Source: Nannocystis bainbridge
GTDB lineage: Bacteria; Myxococcota_A; Polyangia; Nannocystales; Nannocystaceae
NCBI RefSeq assembly: GCF_028368995.1
Contig: NZ_JAQNDL010000001.1
Coordinates: forward strand, 1,798,001 to 1,862,000
Length of the DNA: 64,000 bases
Direction: 5' to 3'
A model generated the notes under the pieces. The model was given only the letters and a program-made list of their open reading frames with translations, was not told the DNA's origin and ran no database searches. Positions 27,470 through 35,116 of this stretch are shown here, in pieces. The translations under genes and the position numbers were made by a program. The number at the start of each line of letters is the position of its first letter. Position 1 is the stretch's first letter.

Positions 27470-27880
27470 ATGACCACGGACAACAGAAACATCGTCGAAC
27501 GGGCGCTGGCGCGGGTGATCGAGACGGGCGACATCGACACGCTCGAACCGCTGCTGAGCGCGGACTTCGTGCACCACCGGCCGGGCTCGAGCTCTCGGAC
27601 CCGGGCGGAGTGGCTCGCCGCCGCCCGCCCGGTGCCGATGGGCGACATGCAGGTCGAGATCCAGCACATGCTGGCCGCCGGCGACCACGTCGTGATGTAC
27701 TCGCAGCGCCGGCTCCCGGGCGCCGGTCCGGGGATCGCGGTCGTCGACATCTGGCGGTTCGAGGCCGGGCTGATCGCCGAGGCGTGGGAGATCATCGAGC
27801 CAGTGGCCCAGGCACCCGCCAACTTCGAGTGGTGGAAGTCCGCCGCCCATCCCCGCGGGCGCGAGGCGCCGGTGGCATGA
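27470..27880 (+). CDS. SnoaL-like (NTF2-fold) protein
   Basis: 136 residues from ATG 27470 (ATG 27419 would add 17). The cone-shaped NTF2 fold is indicated by NIVERALARVIETGDIDTLEPLL, FVHHRPG, and alternating strands VEIQHMLAAGDHVVMYSQRR, IAVVDIWRFEAGLIAEAWEI. These match the SnoaL-like polyketide cyclase/ester-cyclase-like family, which includes enzymes and small-molecule binders. Function unknown. Probably regulated by the divergent XRE protein. Confidence 0.88.
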   Translation: MTTDNRNIVERALARVIETGDIDTLEPLLSADFVHHRPGSSSRTRAEWLAAARPVPMGDMQVEIQHMLAAGDHVVMYSQRRLPGAGPGIAVVDIWRFEAGLIAEAWEIIEPVAQAPANFEWWKSAAHPRGREAPVA

Positions 27881-28000
27881 TCTCGTGGGGTGCGAATCGC
27901 TAAGCTCCGCGCCGTTGTCGGCCGGTTCGACGAGGATGCCGCGGTCCCTCGCTGAGACAGCGGGCGAGAGCTCCTCCGCCCCTCGCCCTCGACGGGTAAC

Positions 28001-28588
28001 ATGGCGCCCATGCCCACGCCGGAGCACTGCCTCGTCTTCCTCGTCGCGCTGCTCGTCGCATGCGCCGGTCCATCACCGAGCGGCGTGCGACCGCCGCCCG
28101 CGGACACGACGGCGGATCTGCTGCCGTGCGCCGGCCGCTCCCGTCGCTCCCGCGAACGCGACCCCACGCTCGGCACCATTCACGTCCGCGTCTGGTGCGA
28201 GCGGGACCACGTGATCGTCGAGCGCCGCGGCGCGGCGTGGGCGGAGCGCTGCCTCGTCGAACGCGAGCACGGTTTGACGATCTGGGATGCCGCCCGCCGC
28301 GACCAGGTCGCGGCCGCCCTCGCCGCGCTGCCCGCTCGCGCTGCAAGCCCCCCGCAGCCCGCGCCACGTCCGGACCCGCAGCCCATGACCGAGGAGCGAG
28401 CGGTCGCTATGACCCAGACGAGCTGCCCGTGCCCCCGTGTCGGCGACTTCCGCGGCGAACACTGCTGGGACCACCCGTGCGATCCGTCCCCGCTGCCGGA
28501 CCCCACGCCGGCGAGCCCGACCTCCGACCAGCCCCTCGTCCCCGACCTCTTCCCGCTCGCGTCCCGCTGTTCGACCGTCCTGCAGTGA
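28001..28588 (+). CDS. Small lipoprotein, Pro-rich, unknown function
   Basis: 195 residues. Hydrophobic signal with lipobox LLVAC (Cys21), then a basic/polar domain with Cys (LLPCAGRSRRS, VRVWCERDHVIVERRG), a Pro-rich hinge (PPQPAPRPDPQP) and a C-terminal Cys cluster (TSCPCPRVGDFRGEHCWDHPCD) followed by a Pro/Ser tail. No family recognised. Convergent with the following lipoprotein gene. Confidence 0.7.
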   Translation: MAPMPTPEHCLVFLVALLVACAGPSPSGVRPPPADTTADLLPCAGRSRRSRERDPTLGTIHVRVWCERDHVIVERRGAAWAERCLVEREHGLTIWDAARRDQVAAALAALPARAASPPQPAPRPDPQPMTEERAVAMTQTSCPCPRVGDFRGEHCWDHPCDPSPLPDPTPASPTSDQPLVPDLFPLASRCSTVLQ

Positions 28589-28724
28589 ACGACGATCGCT
28601 GCGGCCTCGCCGGGCTCGAGATATCCGCCGCACGCCAGAGGCACGTCAAGCTCGTCCGCGGCCGGGCGCCCGATGGGCTCGCGCTCACCGGACGCCGGCG
28701 CGACCGGCTCGACTCGCCTGCATT

Positions 28725-29441
28725 TCACTCGCTGGCCGGGCAGCCAGGCACGCTCAACCGGGCCCGCGCTTGCTCCTCGAGCCGTTGCATCGCGTCATGC
28801 AGAAGATCGCTGGCCGCGAGCGACGTGCCGCGCGGGACCACCCGCGACACCTCGGCGCCGTTGCTCGCGGCCACCGCGAACGCGCCCTCGAGCACCGGCG
28901 GGTCCGCGAAGCGATAGACCAACGCCCAGCCCTCCCAGCGGGCGTCACGCACGATCGCTCGCGCGCCGGGTTCGGGGCTGTCCCCCAGCTCGCCCTGCTC
29001 GATGCGGCTCGGCCTGAAGACGACGAGGGTGTCCACGGGAGCGAGCGTCTCCGCGGCCGCGCGCAGGCCGGCGGCCTCGCTCGTCGAGGCCCCCGACTTG
29101 TCGAGCGTATTCTGCGCGTCAGCCTTGTTCCACATGCGCTGAAAGCCCTCGTCGGTCAGGTTCATGCGCTCCCACTGCTCGACCTGGGTGGGCTTCTCGA
29201 GCAGGTACTCCAGCTGCGCGAAGTGGATGGCCGCGAGCTTGCTCGTCGCCACGCGGGGAGCACACGCGATGCTCGTCTCGCTGCCCGGCGCCGGCAGTGC
29301 AGCATCGACCGCAGCGAGCCTGGTGCGGATCGGTGCGAGGGTCTCGTACGCGGACCAGAACGCCTGCGCCTCCTCGGCGGATGGGCCCGATCCACAGGCG
29401 GCGAGGAGCGCGACGAAGGGGACGGCGAACCCGCGATGCAT
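28725..29441 (-). CDS. Lipoprotein of unknown function
   Basis: 238 residues from ATG 29441 (a GTG at 29450 is also in frame). Signal FVALLAAC (Cys16). The mature part is a mixed alpha/beta domain without a long linker: AEEAQAFWSAYETLAPIRTRL (helix), a Cys pair region TSIACAP, EQWERMNLTDEGFQRMW, then strands IVRDARWEGWALVYRFADP. It ends in a helix (ASDLLHDAMQRLEEQARARL) and GCPASE. No motif recognised. Probably envelope-located. Confidence 0.75.
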   Translation of the reverse strand: MHRGFAVPFVALLAACGSGPSAEEAQAFWSAYETLAPIRTRLAAVDAALPAPGSETSIACAPRVATSKLAAIHFAQLEYLLEKPTQVEQWERMNLTDEGFQRMWNKADAQNTLDKSGASTSEAAGLRAAAETLAPVDTLVVFRPSRIEQGELGDSPEPGARAIVRDARWEGWALVYRFADPPVLEGAFAVAASNGAEVSRVVPRGTSLAASDLLHDAMQRLEEQARARLSVPGCPASE

Positions 29442-29521
29442 CGGCGGCACCTATAACCCTGGCGCGACGCGGATCGCAACACCTTGGCGACGCATCGCTG
29501 GCGGACGAAGAAGTGGAGCGG

Positions 29522-29690
29522 ATGAAGGGTCGAGGCGGCGATTCTCGGAGGGACGACGCTGTCAGCGAACCATCGCCGGGACGTCGCGGCGCTCGAGGAA
29601 ATTGATTTCGAGCGCGTGGTCCCGCTGGGCGCGACTTCTCGCGGAGAGGTCTTCGAGCTCCTCGCGCGCGCGGGGTCCGTCGCCGCGTGA
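29522..29690 (+). pseudogene. Frame-broken mini-gene or remnant
   Basis: ATG 29522, preceded by GTGGAGCGG as possible ribosome binding site, reads only MKG before the sense is lost. If one G of the AAGGGT run is removed, the frame continues as about 55 protein-like codons (VEAAILGGTTLSANHR, then LEEIDFERVVPLGATSRG, ending ARAGSVAA) to TGA 29688-29690. The total length is 169 bp, one more than a multiple of three. Either a sequencing indel or a recently broken small gene. It lies 51 bp upstream of the next gene and may have formed an operon with it. Confidence 0.4.
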
Positions 29691-29741
29691 CCCCGCCGAG
29701 AGCGCCTGCGAGTACGCCGGGGAGGGCGTACTCTCCCGTGC

Positions 29742-30293
29742 GTGGAGCTCGAGCTCGATCTGGAAAGCGCCCGCCTCGTTCTCCTCGGCGAGGACGGCGA
29801 AGACCGGTGGTCGGTCCGCCTCGAAGCATCGGCGCTTCGAGACGCGTGTTTCCGCGAGGCGTTCCTCTGGCGGCCCGGCGGTGTGGCGTGCGTCGGCGCA
29901 GGGGAGCATGTGTGGCTCTTCGATCTCGCGTCCGGCGCCCCTCGCCTGCACCTCGACGTTCATCGCTCCGGTTCCTCCTTCTTCGGCCATTTCGGACACG
30001 CGACTCTCGGCGACGGCACCGAGCTGCTCATCGTGCTCACCTGCACCGACGTGATCGCTATCGATGCGTCGCTGTCGATCCGATGGACGGCCCGCGACGT
30101 CGCCGTCGATGGCATCACGGGGGCTGACGGCTGCCGCGACGGCGACCGGCTGGTCGTGCACGCCGAGCGGGACCCGCCGGGCGGGTGGTTCGAGGTCACG
30201 CTCGACGCCCGAACCGGTGGCGAGCTCGCAAGCACGCCGAGCTTCTCACCGGGCTACGTCGGCAGGTACGGCGCGGGACCGGCCGAGACCTGA
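29742..30293 (+). CDS. Propeller-like protein of unknown function
   Basis: 183 residues from GTG 29742. Repeats of short strands with turn signatures (LVLLGEDGEDRWSVRL, HVWLFDLASGAPRLHL, IAIDASLSIRWTARD, WFEVTLDARTGGELA) resemble blades of a WD40/PQQ-type propeller, but there are too few for a closed ring. It probably folds as a half propeller or belongs to a small single-domain family. No signal peptide. No assignable function. Confidence 0.7.
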   Translation: MELELDLESARLVLLGEDGEDRWSVRLEASALRDACFREAFLWRPGGVACVGAGEHVWLFDLASGAPRLHLDVHRSGSSFFGHFGHATLGDGTELLIVLTCTDVIAIDASLSIRWTARDVAVDGITGADGCRDGDRLVVHAERDPPGGWFEVTLDARTGGELASTPSFSPGYVGRYGAGPAET

Positions 30294-30488
30294 AAGTCGC
30301 AACCGTGAGCCGCGCGCAGCTCGCCATCGCCGGGGCGGCCGGCGCCCCGCGCGTGCTCGGACGGGCCGCAAGAGCGGGGGCGAGGGCCTCCCATGAGACA
30401 TGTCCTGGAGGTCATGTCCTGCGAGACACTCGAGTCGGGGTGATCCCATGACCACTGAGGGCCTCGTTCAGTGCTATCTAAATATGGG

Positions 30489-30517
30489 CCCCCGGCCAGG
30501 GGCTCGCTCTGGCGAGC
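30489..30517 (-). terminator. Candidate terminator of the RsbRD sensor kinase gene
   Basis: Two adjacent hairpins lie just beyond the minus-strand kinase stop: GCTCG-CTCTGG-CGAGC (30502-30517) and CCCC(C)-GGCCA-GGGG (30489-30502). On the minus strand they are followed by the AT-rich CATATTTAGATAG. The U-run is weak, so intrinsic termination is only plausible. Confidence 0.4.
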
Positions 30518-30531
30518 GGAAGGTCCGGCGC

Positions 30532-32154
30532 TTACTTCTGAGACGGCCGCGCATCGAGCGGCAGCGTGACGGTGAAGGTGGTCCCGACCCCCGCGGCGCT
30601 CTCGACCTCGACGGAACCGCCGTGGGCCTCGGCGCAGGCGCGGACGAACGCCAGCCCGAGCCCCCAGCTCTCCTCTGCCTTCGGCGCCCGACGTCGCTGC
30701 GAGAACACGTCGAAGATGTGCTCGCGGTGCTCGTCGGGGATCGGGTCACCGAAGTTGTGGACCGACACGCGCACGTCATCGCCGCGACGCGCGAGCCGGA
30801 TGGCGACCTGCGTGTCGGCACGCCCGTACTTGAGCGCGTTGACGATGAGGTTCCACAACGCCCGGCGGAGCTCGTCGCGGCTCCACATGCCGCGAACATC
30901 CCCTTCGGCTTCGATGACGAAGCGCGGGCCGTGCTGGGCCTCGAGGTCCTGGACGACGTCCTCGGCGACCTCGCGGAGGTCGCACGCGGCGATGTTCAGC
31001 GGCAAGCGCTGTCCCGCCTCCATCCGGCTGACGTCGAGGAGGTCGCGGATCATGAGATCGACGCGCTCGAGGTTGCGATCGATCCGGGCGACGATATCGG
31101 GCCGGGCGGCCCGGTCGCCGAGCCGTACCAGGATCTGGGCGCTCATCTTGGCGCTGGCCAGCGGACCGCGGAGGTCGTGCGCGAGGATGGCCGTGAAGCG
31201 CTCCCGCAGCGCGCGTTCGGCCTCCAGCTCATCGATCCGAAGCCGCAGCTCCGCGTGCAGGTGCCCGTTCTCGAGGTGCAGGGTCATGCCCTCGCCGAGC
31301 GCTTCGATGCGCCGGAGCTCACGGGTGGAGAATGGCCCCTGGACGCGCGTGCCCACGTACATGACGCCGCGGATCCGGTCGCGCTGCGGGAGGCGCACGC
31401 CGAGCAGCGAGTGGATGCCGCTGCGTCGCAGCGCGTCGCTGACCACGAGCTCGGTCGTCGCGACGTCGTCGATGGCGACCGGCTCCGCGCTCGCGGCCAT
31501 CAGGCCGGTGACCGTCGCAGGGTCGAGCGACGTCATGATCTCTTGCAAGTCGTCCTCGGCGAGCCCGACCGCGGCCTGGGTCACCAACAGTTCGCTCCGC
31601 GGATCATAGAGGAACAGCGCCGCGCACTGCGCCGCCATCGCCTCCATGATCACCGCCAGCATCTCCTTCAGGTGCTCTCCCAGCGGCGCCCCGGGTGCGT
31701 GGAGCGCCTGGTCGGCCAGCGTCCGCAGCTGTCGGAGGAAACGCTTCTCCTGCTGCTCGTCGAGCTGCATGTGCACCTGGAACGAGTCCGTCGTCCGCAC
31801 CATGATGCTCTGCAGTGCGATGAAGATCCGCGCGAGCTCATCGGGGGACGGCCGTTCGTCCGCCGGGGCCATCGCTGCGCAGGACGAGATGCAACGCTCG
31901 AGGATGGCGAACTCCTCCACCGCCTCCCCGACTTCGAAGCCCCAGCGGATTCGATCCGACAGGTGGCTCTCGATGTGACGCATGAGAACCTTCCAGTCGG
32001 CGCCGCCCGTCAGCGCCGCCAGACAGACCGGCATCAAGTTCTTGAGCTCGACGTCGGACAGCCCACGAGCGGACGCGGCGCGGCTGGCCTCGCTGGCCCA
32101 CGTCTTGAGGATCTCGTCACCATGACGGTCGAGGAAACCGGTCGAGGACGCCAC
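30532..32154 (-). CDS. RsbRD-GAF sensor histidine kinase
   Basis: 540 residues from GTG 32154. The frame stays open to 32280, but those 42 codons have low third-position GC (TTA, CGT, TCT) and are judged non-coding. Residues ~5-140 match the RsbRD N-terminal sensor (FLDRHGDEILKTWA start), followed by a GAF domain (~165-310, CAALFLYDPRSELLV ... RIRGVMYVGTR), a coiled linker, phosphoacceptor His in LAHDLRGPL (~residue 326), N box LWNLIVNALKYG, and G boxes IPDEHREHIFDVF and WGLGLAFV. Soluble kinase sensing intracellular signals. It has no adjacent response regulator. Confidence 0.9.
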   Translation of the reverse strand: MASSTGFLDRHGDEILKTWASEASRAASARGLSDVELKNLMPVCLAALTGGADWKVLMRHIESHLSDRIRWGFEVGEAVEEFAILERCISSCAAMAPADERPSPDELARIFIALQSIMVRTTDSFQVHMQLDEQQEKRFLRQLRTLADQALHAPGAPLGEHLKEMLAVIMEAMAAQCAALFLYDPRSELLVTQAAVGLAEDDLQEIMTSLDPATVTGLMAASAEPVAIDDVATTELVVSDALRRSGIHSLLGVRLPQRDRIRGVMYVGTRVQGPFSTRELRRIEALGEGMTLHLENGHLHAELRLRIDELEAERALRERFTAILAHDLRGPLASAKMSAQILVRLGDRAARPDIVARIDRNLERVDLMIRDLLDVSRMEAGQRLPLNIAACDLREVAEDVVQDLEAQHGPRFVIEAEGDVRGMWSRDELRRALWNLIVNALKYGRADTQVAIRLARRGDDVRVSVHNFGDPIPDEHREHIFDVFSQRRRAPKAEESWGLGLAFVRACAEAHGGSVEVESAAGVGTTFTVTLPLDARPSQK

Positions 32155-32592
32155 ATCATGATTGTACTCCGAGATCCGTACCGCGGCAGACAGCGCGTCG
32201 ACTACACTCGATCTCCGTCGAGAACGACGTAATAAAGTCGTCGATATCGGTTCACCGATCGATCGCTTGAGCTCGAGCACGTTTGGCCGAGCGCACCAGC
32301 TTCAGCCCGCTGCGAGTGCGGTCGCCGCGACATCGAGCGGCGGACGCGGCCAGCGGCCGAGGCTGCGACGATGCATCCGCAGGTCTCGCTCGCGCGCGTG
32401 ATCGTCGACGCGCTGCGGCTGCGTCGGCTGACGCCATGAACAGGACGGCGGCGCCAGGCGCTGACTGTGAGACGTACGACACGACGTGTCGCGCGCGAAC
32501 CGCCGCCTGCGGCGAGTGACCGCGCGACCCCAGCCCGGCCGCCCGCTGGCGCCCGCAGGATTCGCGGCCACACTCCGCCACGGACGCGTCCG
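32155..32592. promoter_or_regulatory. Divergent control region with two short palindromes
   Basis: 438 bp between the sensor kinase and the WS/DGAT operon. Around 32215-32265 the DNA is AT-richer and holds two perfect inverted repeats: ACGAC-N8-GTCGT (32224-32241) and ATCGGT-TC-ACCGAT (32246-32259). The latter is a typical dimeric repressor-type site. The rest is gene-free by composition. Which gene the sites serve is unknown. Confidence 0.45.
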
Positions 32593-34011
32593 ATGCAGCG
32601 AATGACCGGACTCGACGCGAGCTTCCTTTACATGGAGTCGCCGTCGGTGTCGATGCACACAGTCATCCTCATGCTCATGGACGTGTCGCAGGTACCGGGC
32701 GGCTACTCCTTCGCCCGGATCAGGCGGCTGTTCGAGCGCCGCGTCCACCTGATCCCCCTGCTCCGGCGCAGGATCGTGGAGGTCCCGGGCGACCTCTACC
32801 ATCCGGTGTGGATCGAGGATCCCGCGCTCGACCTCTCCCAGCACCTGCGACGGGCGAAGCTGGCGCCCCGCGGCGACAGACGCGCCCTCGAGTCCCTGGT
32901 CGGCGAGCTCCTCTCGACTCCCATGAGCCGCGCCCGCCCGCTGTGGGAGATCACGTTCGTCGAAGGCCTCGAAGAGCACCGAGTGGCGCTCCTGTGCAAG
33001 GTGCACCACGCGGTCATCGACGGGGCGGCGATGACCACAGTGCTGGAGCGGGTGATGACCAGCGATCGGGACGACCACGTCGTGGCGCCCCCGACGAGCA
33101 CGTGGGCCGCGGAGCCGCTACCCGGCGCGCGGCAGCTCGTCCTCGACGCGCTCCACGATCGTCTGCGGGGCCTGTCCCGGCTGCCACGCCTCCTCGGAAG
33201 GACGGCGCGCGCCGCCGTGCAGCTGTTGCAGCGCACGCGCGGCCACAAGCTCTCGCTCCCCTTCATCGGCCCCCGGACCGCGTTCAACGCCCCGCTCACG
33301 CCGCGACGCAGCTTCGCCACGGTCGACCTGCCGCTCGCGGACGTGCTGGCCATCAAGACCCTGACTGGTTGCACGCTCAACGACGTCGTCCTCGGCGTGG
33401 TTGCCGGCGCGCTTCGGCGCTATTTGGAGGGCCACGGCGAGGTCCATCGTCGACCGTTGCTGGCGAGCGTCCCGGTCGCCACGGGGGGACTCGAGGACGT
33501 GCGTCTCAGCGGAAACAAGGTGTCGAGCCTCCTCGTCTCGCTGCGCACGGATGTCGCCGATCCGCTGGCGCGCCTGCGAGAGATCCACGCGCTCACGGAG
33601 GCGGCCAAGGACGCCCACGATCACGAGATCGGCGGCCTGCTCGAGCAATGGAGCGAGTACGCGCGCCCCTGGCTGATGCAGCTGTTCATGAACCAGGTGC
33701 TGCCCCGCCTGCCGCGACCGCCGGTCAACCTCGTGATCTCGAACGTGCGCGGGGCGACGGAGACGCGATACCTCGTCGGCTCCGCGCTCGACAGCATTTA
33801 CCTCGGCGGGCCGCTGCTCGCGCAGATCGGCCTCAACCTCACGGTGTGGAGCTACCGCGACACGCTGCACCTCGCCGCGGTCGGTTGCCCCGACACCCTC
33901 CCCGATCTCCGCGCCCTGCTCGCAGAATGCGAGCACGCGCTCGCCGAGCTCGTCGTCGCGGTCCAGAGCGCCGGGCCGGATCGCGGCCATCGCATCCAGT
34001 CCCATGAATGA
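32593..34011 (+). CDS. Wax ester synthase / diacylglycerol acyltransferase (WS/DGAT)
   Basis: 472 residues, ATG 32593; begins with the family-typical MTGLDASFLYMES. The catalytic HHxxxDG motif is HHAVIDG at residues 138-144. The conserved 'NLVISNVRG' and 'LNLTVWSYRDTL' motifs follow. The enzyme transfers acyl-CoA to fatty alcohol or diacylglycerol, making storage wax esters or triacylglycerol at the membrane. Its last 8 bp overlap the next gene (stop TGA inside the start region), so it heads a coupled operon with a permease and an antiporter. Confidence 0.93.
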   Translation: MQRMTGLDASFLYMESPSVSMHTVILMLMDVSQVPGGYSFARIRRLFERRVHLIPLLRRRIVEVPGDLYHPVWIEDPALDLSQHLRRAKLAPRGDRRALESLVGELLSTPMSRARPLWEITFVEGLEEHRVALLCKVHHAVIDGAAMTTVLERVMTSDRDDHVVAPPTSTWAAEPLPGARQLVLDALHDRLRGLSRLPRLLGRTARAAVQLLQRTRGHKLSLPFIGPRTAFNAPLTPRRSFATVDLPLADVLAIKTLTGCTLNDVVLGVVAGALRRYLEGHGEVHRRPLLASVPVATGGLEDVRLSGNKVSSLLVSLRTDVADPLARLREIHALTEAAKDAHDHEIGGLLEQWSEYARPWLMQLFMNQVLPRLPRPPVNLVISNVRGATETRYLVGSALDSIYLGGPLLAQIGLNLTVWSYRDTLHLAAVGCPDTLPDLRALLAECEHALAELVVAVQSAGPDRGHRIQSHE

Positions 34012-35092
34012 CGACGAGACAGACGCCGTTCGGCGCGAACAGGCTCGCAGGCTCATCCTGCTCGCGACGGTGGTAGGCGCGTTCTACCTCTGTTGGTTGA
34101 TGCTCGAGCCGTTCGTCGACGTGCTCCTGTGGGCAGGGGTGTTGACCTTGACCTTCGAGCCCGTCCACCGGCGAATCCTCGCGCACGTGAGGCGGCCCGA
34201 CCTGAGCGCCGGGTTGTCGACCCTGTTCGTGGTGGTCGTGATCGGAGCGCCCATGGGTCTCGTGGCGTGGGCGATCGCCCGCGAGATCGCGCCGGCGATC
34301 GGGATGCTGCAGACCGGGCTCGGGCAGCTCCTCGACCCCGACTCCGAGCTCACCGGACCGGCGATGCGGTGGCTGGGTCGCCACGTCGACCTGGCGCAGA
34401 TCCGGCACCAGATCAGCGAACAGCTGCGAGCGCTCGGCATGCAGCTCGCCAACCGGACGCTCGGCGTGCTCGGCAACGTGCTCGGCCTGTTCATTCGGGC
34501 GCTGTTCGTCGTATTCGTCGCGTATTACCTGTTCCGCGACGGGAGGATGGTGCGCGACGCGATGGCGAGCGCGATCCCCCTGCAAGACCGACAGACCCGC
34601 GAGATCCTGCGCCGAATCGGCGAGGTCGTCGGCGCCAGCGTCCACGGCGTGCTCGTCATCGCGACGCTTCAGGGCGTGCTCGGCGGCCTGGCGTTCGCCG
34701 TGCTCGGCGTGCCCTCGGCCATCATCTGGGGGGTGGCGATGGTCTTCCTGTCGCTCATCCCGCTCGCCGGCGCGTTCGTGGTCTGGATCCCGGCGGCGAT
34801 CTACCTCTTCGCGTCCGGCGCGTGGATAAAGGGCATCCTGCTCGCGCTCTGGGGGGTTCTGGTCATCAGCCTGGTCGACAACTTCCTGCGGCCCCGGCTC
34901 GTCGGTAAGCGGGCCAAGCTGCACGAGCTCTTCATCTTCTTCGCGGTGCTCGGCGGATTGCAAGTGTTCGGGCTCATCGGCCTGGTGCTCGGGCCGGTGG
35001 TGCTGGCGATCGCCCTCTCGCTGTTCGAGGCGTTCCGCCACCCCGGGGACGCCGCGGCCGCTCCCCCGCCGGATCCGGCTCCGGTGCAGTGA
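34004..35092 (+). CDS. AI-2E family (PerM/UPF0118) transporter
   Basis: 362 residues with about eight transmembrane segments: two at the N-terminus (ATVVGAFYLCWLMLEPFVDVLL and LSTLFVVVVIGAPMGLVAWAI), a soluble amphipathic region (~95-150), then five or six more including GVLVIATLQGVLGGLAFAVLG and the conserved VDNFLRPRLVG motif. Known members export autoinducer-2 or act as Na+/H+ antiporters; the substrate here is unknown. Translationally coupled to WS/DGAT. A Pro/Ala tail ends the protein. Confidence 0.92.
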   Translation: MNDDETDAVRREQARRLILLATVVGAFYLCWLMLEPFVDVLLWAGVLTLTFEPVHRRILAHVRRPDLSAGLSTLFVVVVIGAPMGLVAWAIAREIAPAIGMLQTGLGQLLDPDSELTGPAMRWLGRHVDLAQIRHQISEQLRALGMQLANRTLGVLGNVLGLFIRALFVVFVAYYLFRDGRMVRDAMASAIPLQDRQTREILRRIGEVVGASVHGVLVIATLQGVLGGLAFAVLGVPSAIIWGVAMVFLSLIPLAGAFVVWIPAAIYLFASGAWIKGILLALWGVLVISLVDNFLRPRLVGKRAKLHELFIFFAVLGGLQVFGLIGLVLGPVVLAIALSLFEAFRHPGDAAAAPPPDPAPVQ

Positions 35093-35116
35093 TCGCAGTC
35101 GCCGAATCGCAGGACC

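Noticed and set aside
30399..30421. Direct repeat CATGTCCTG spaced by 14 bp
   Set aside because: Short, one pair only, downstream of two convergent genes; no promoter to act on.
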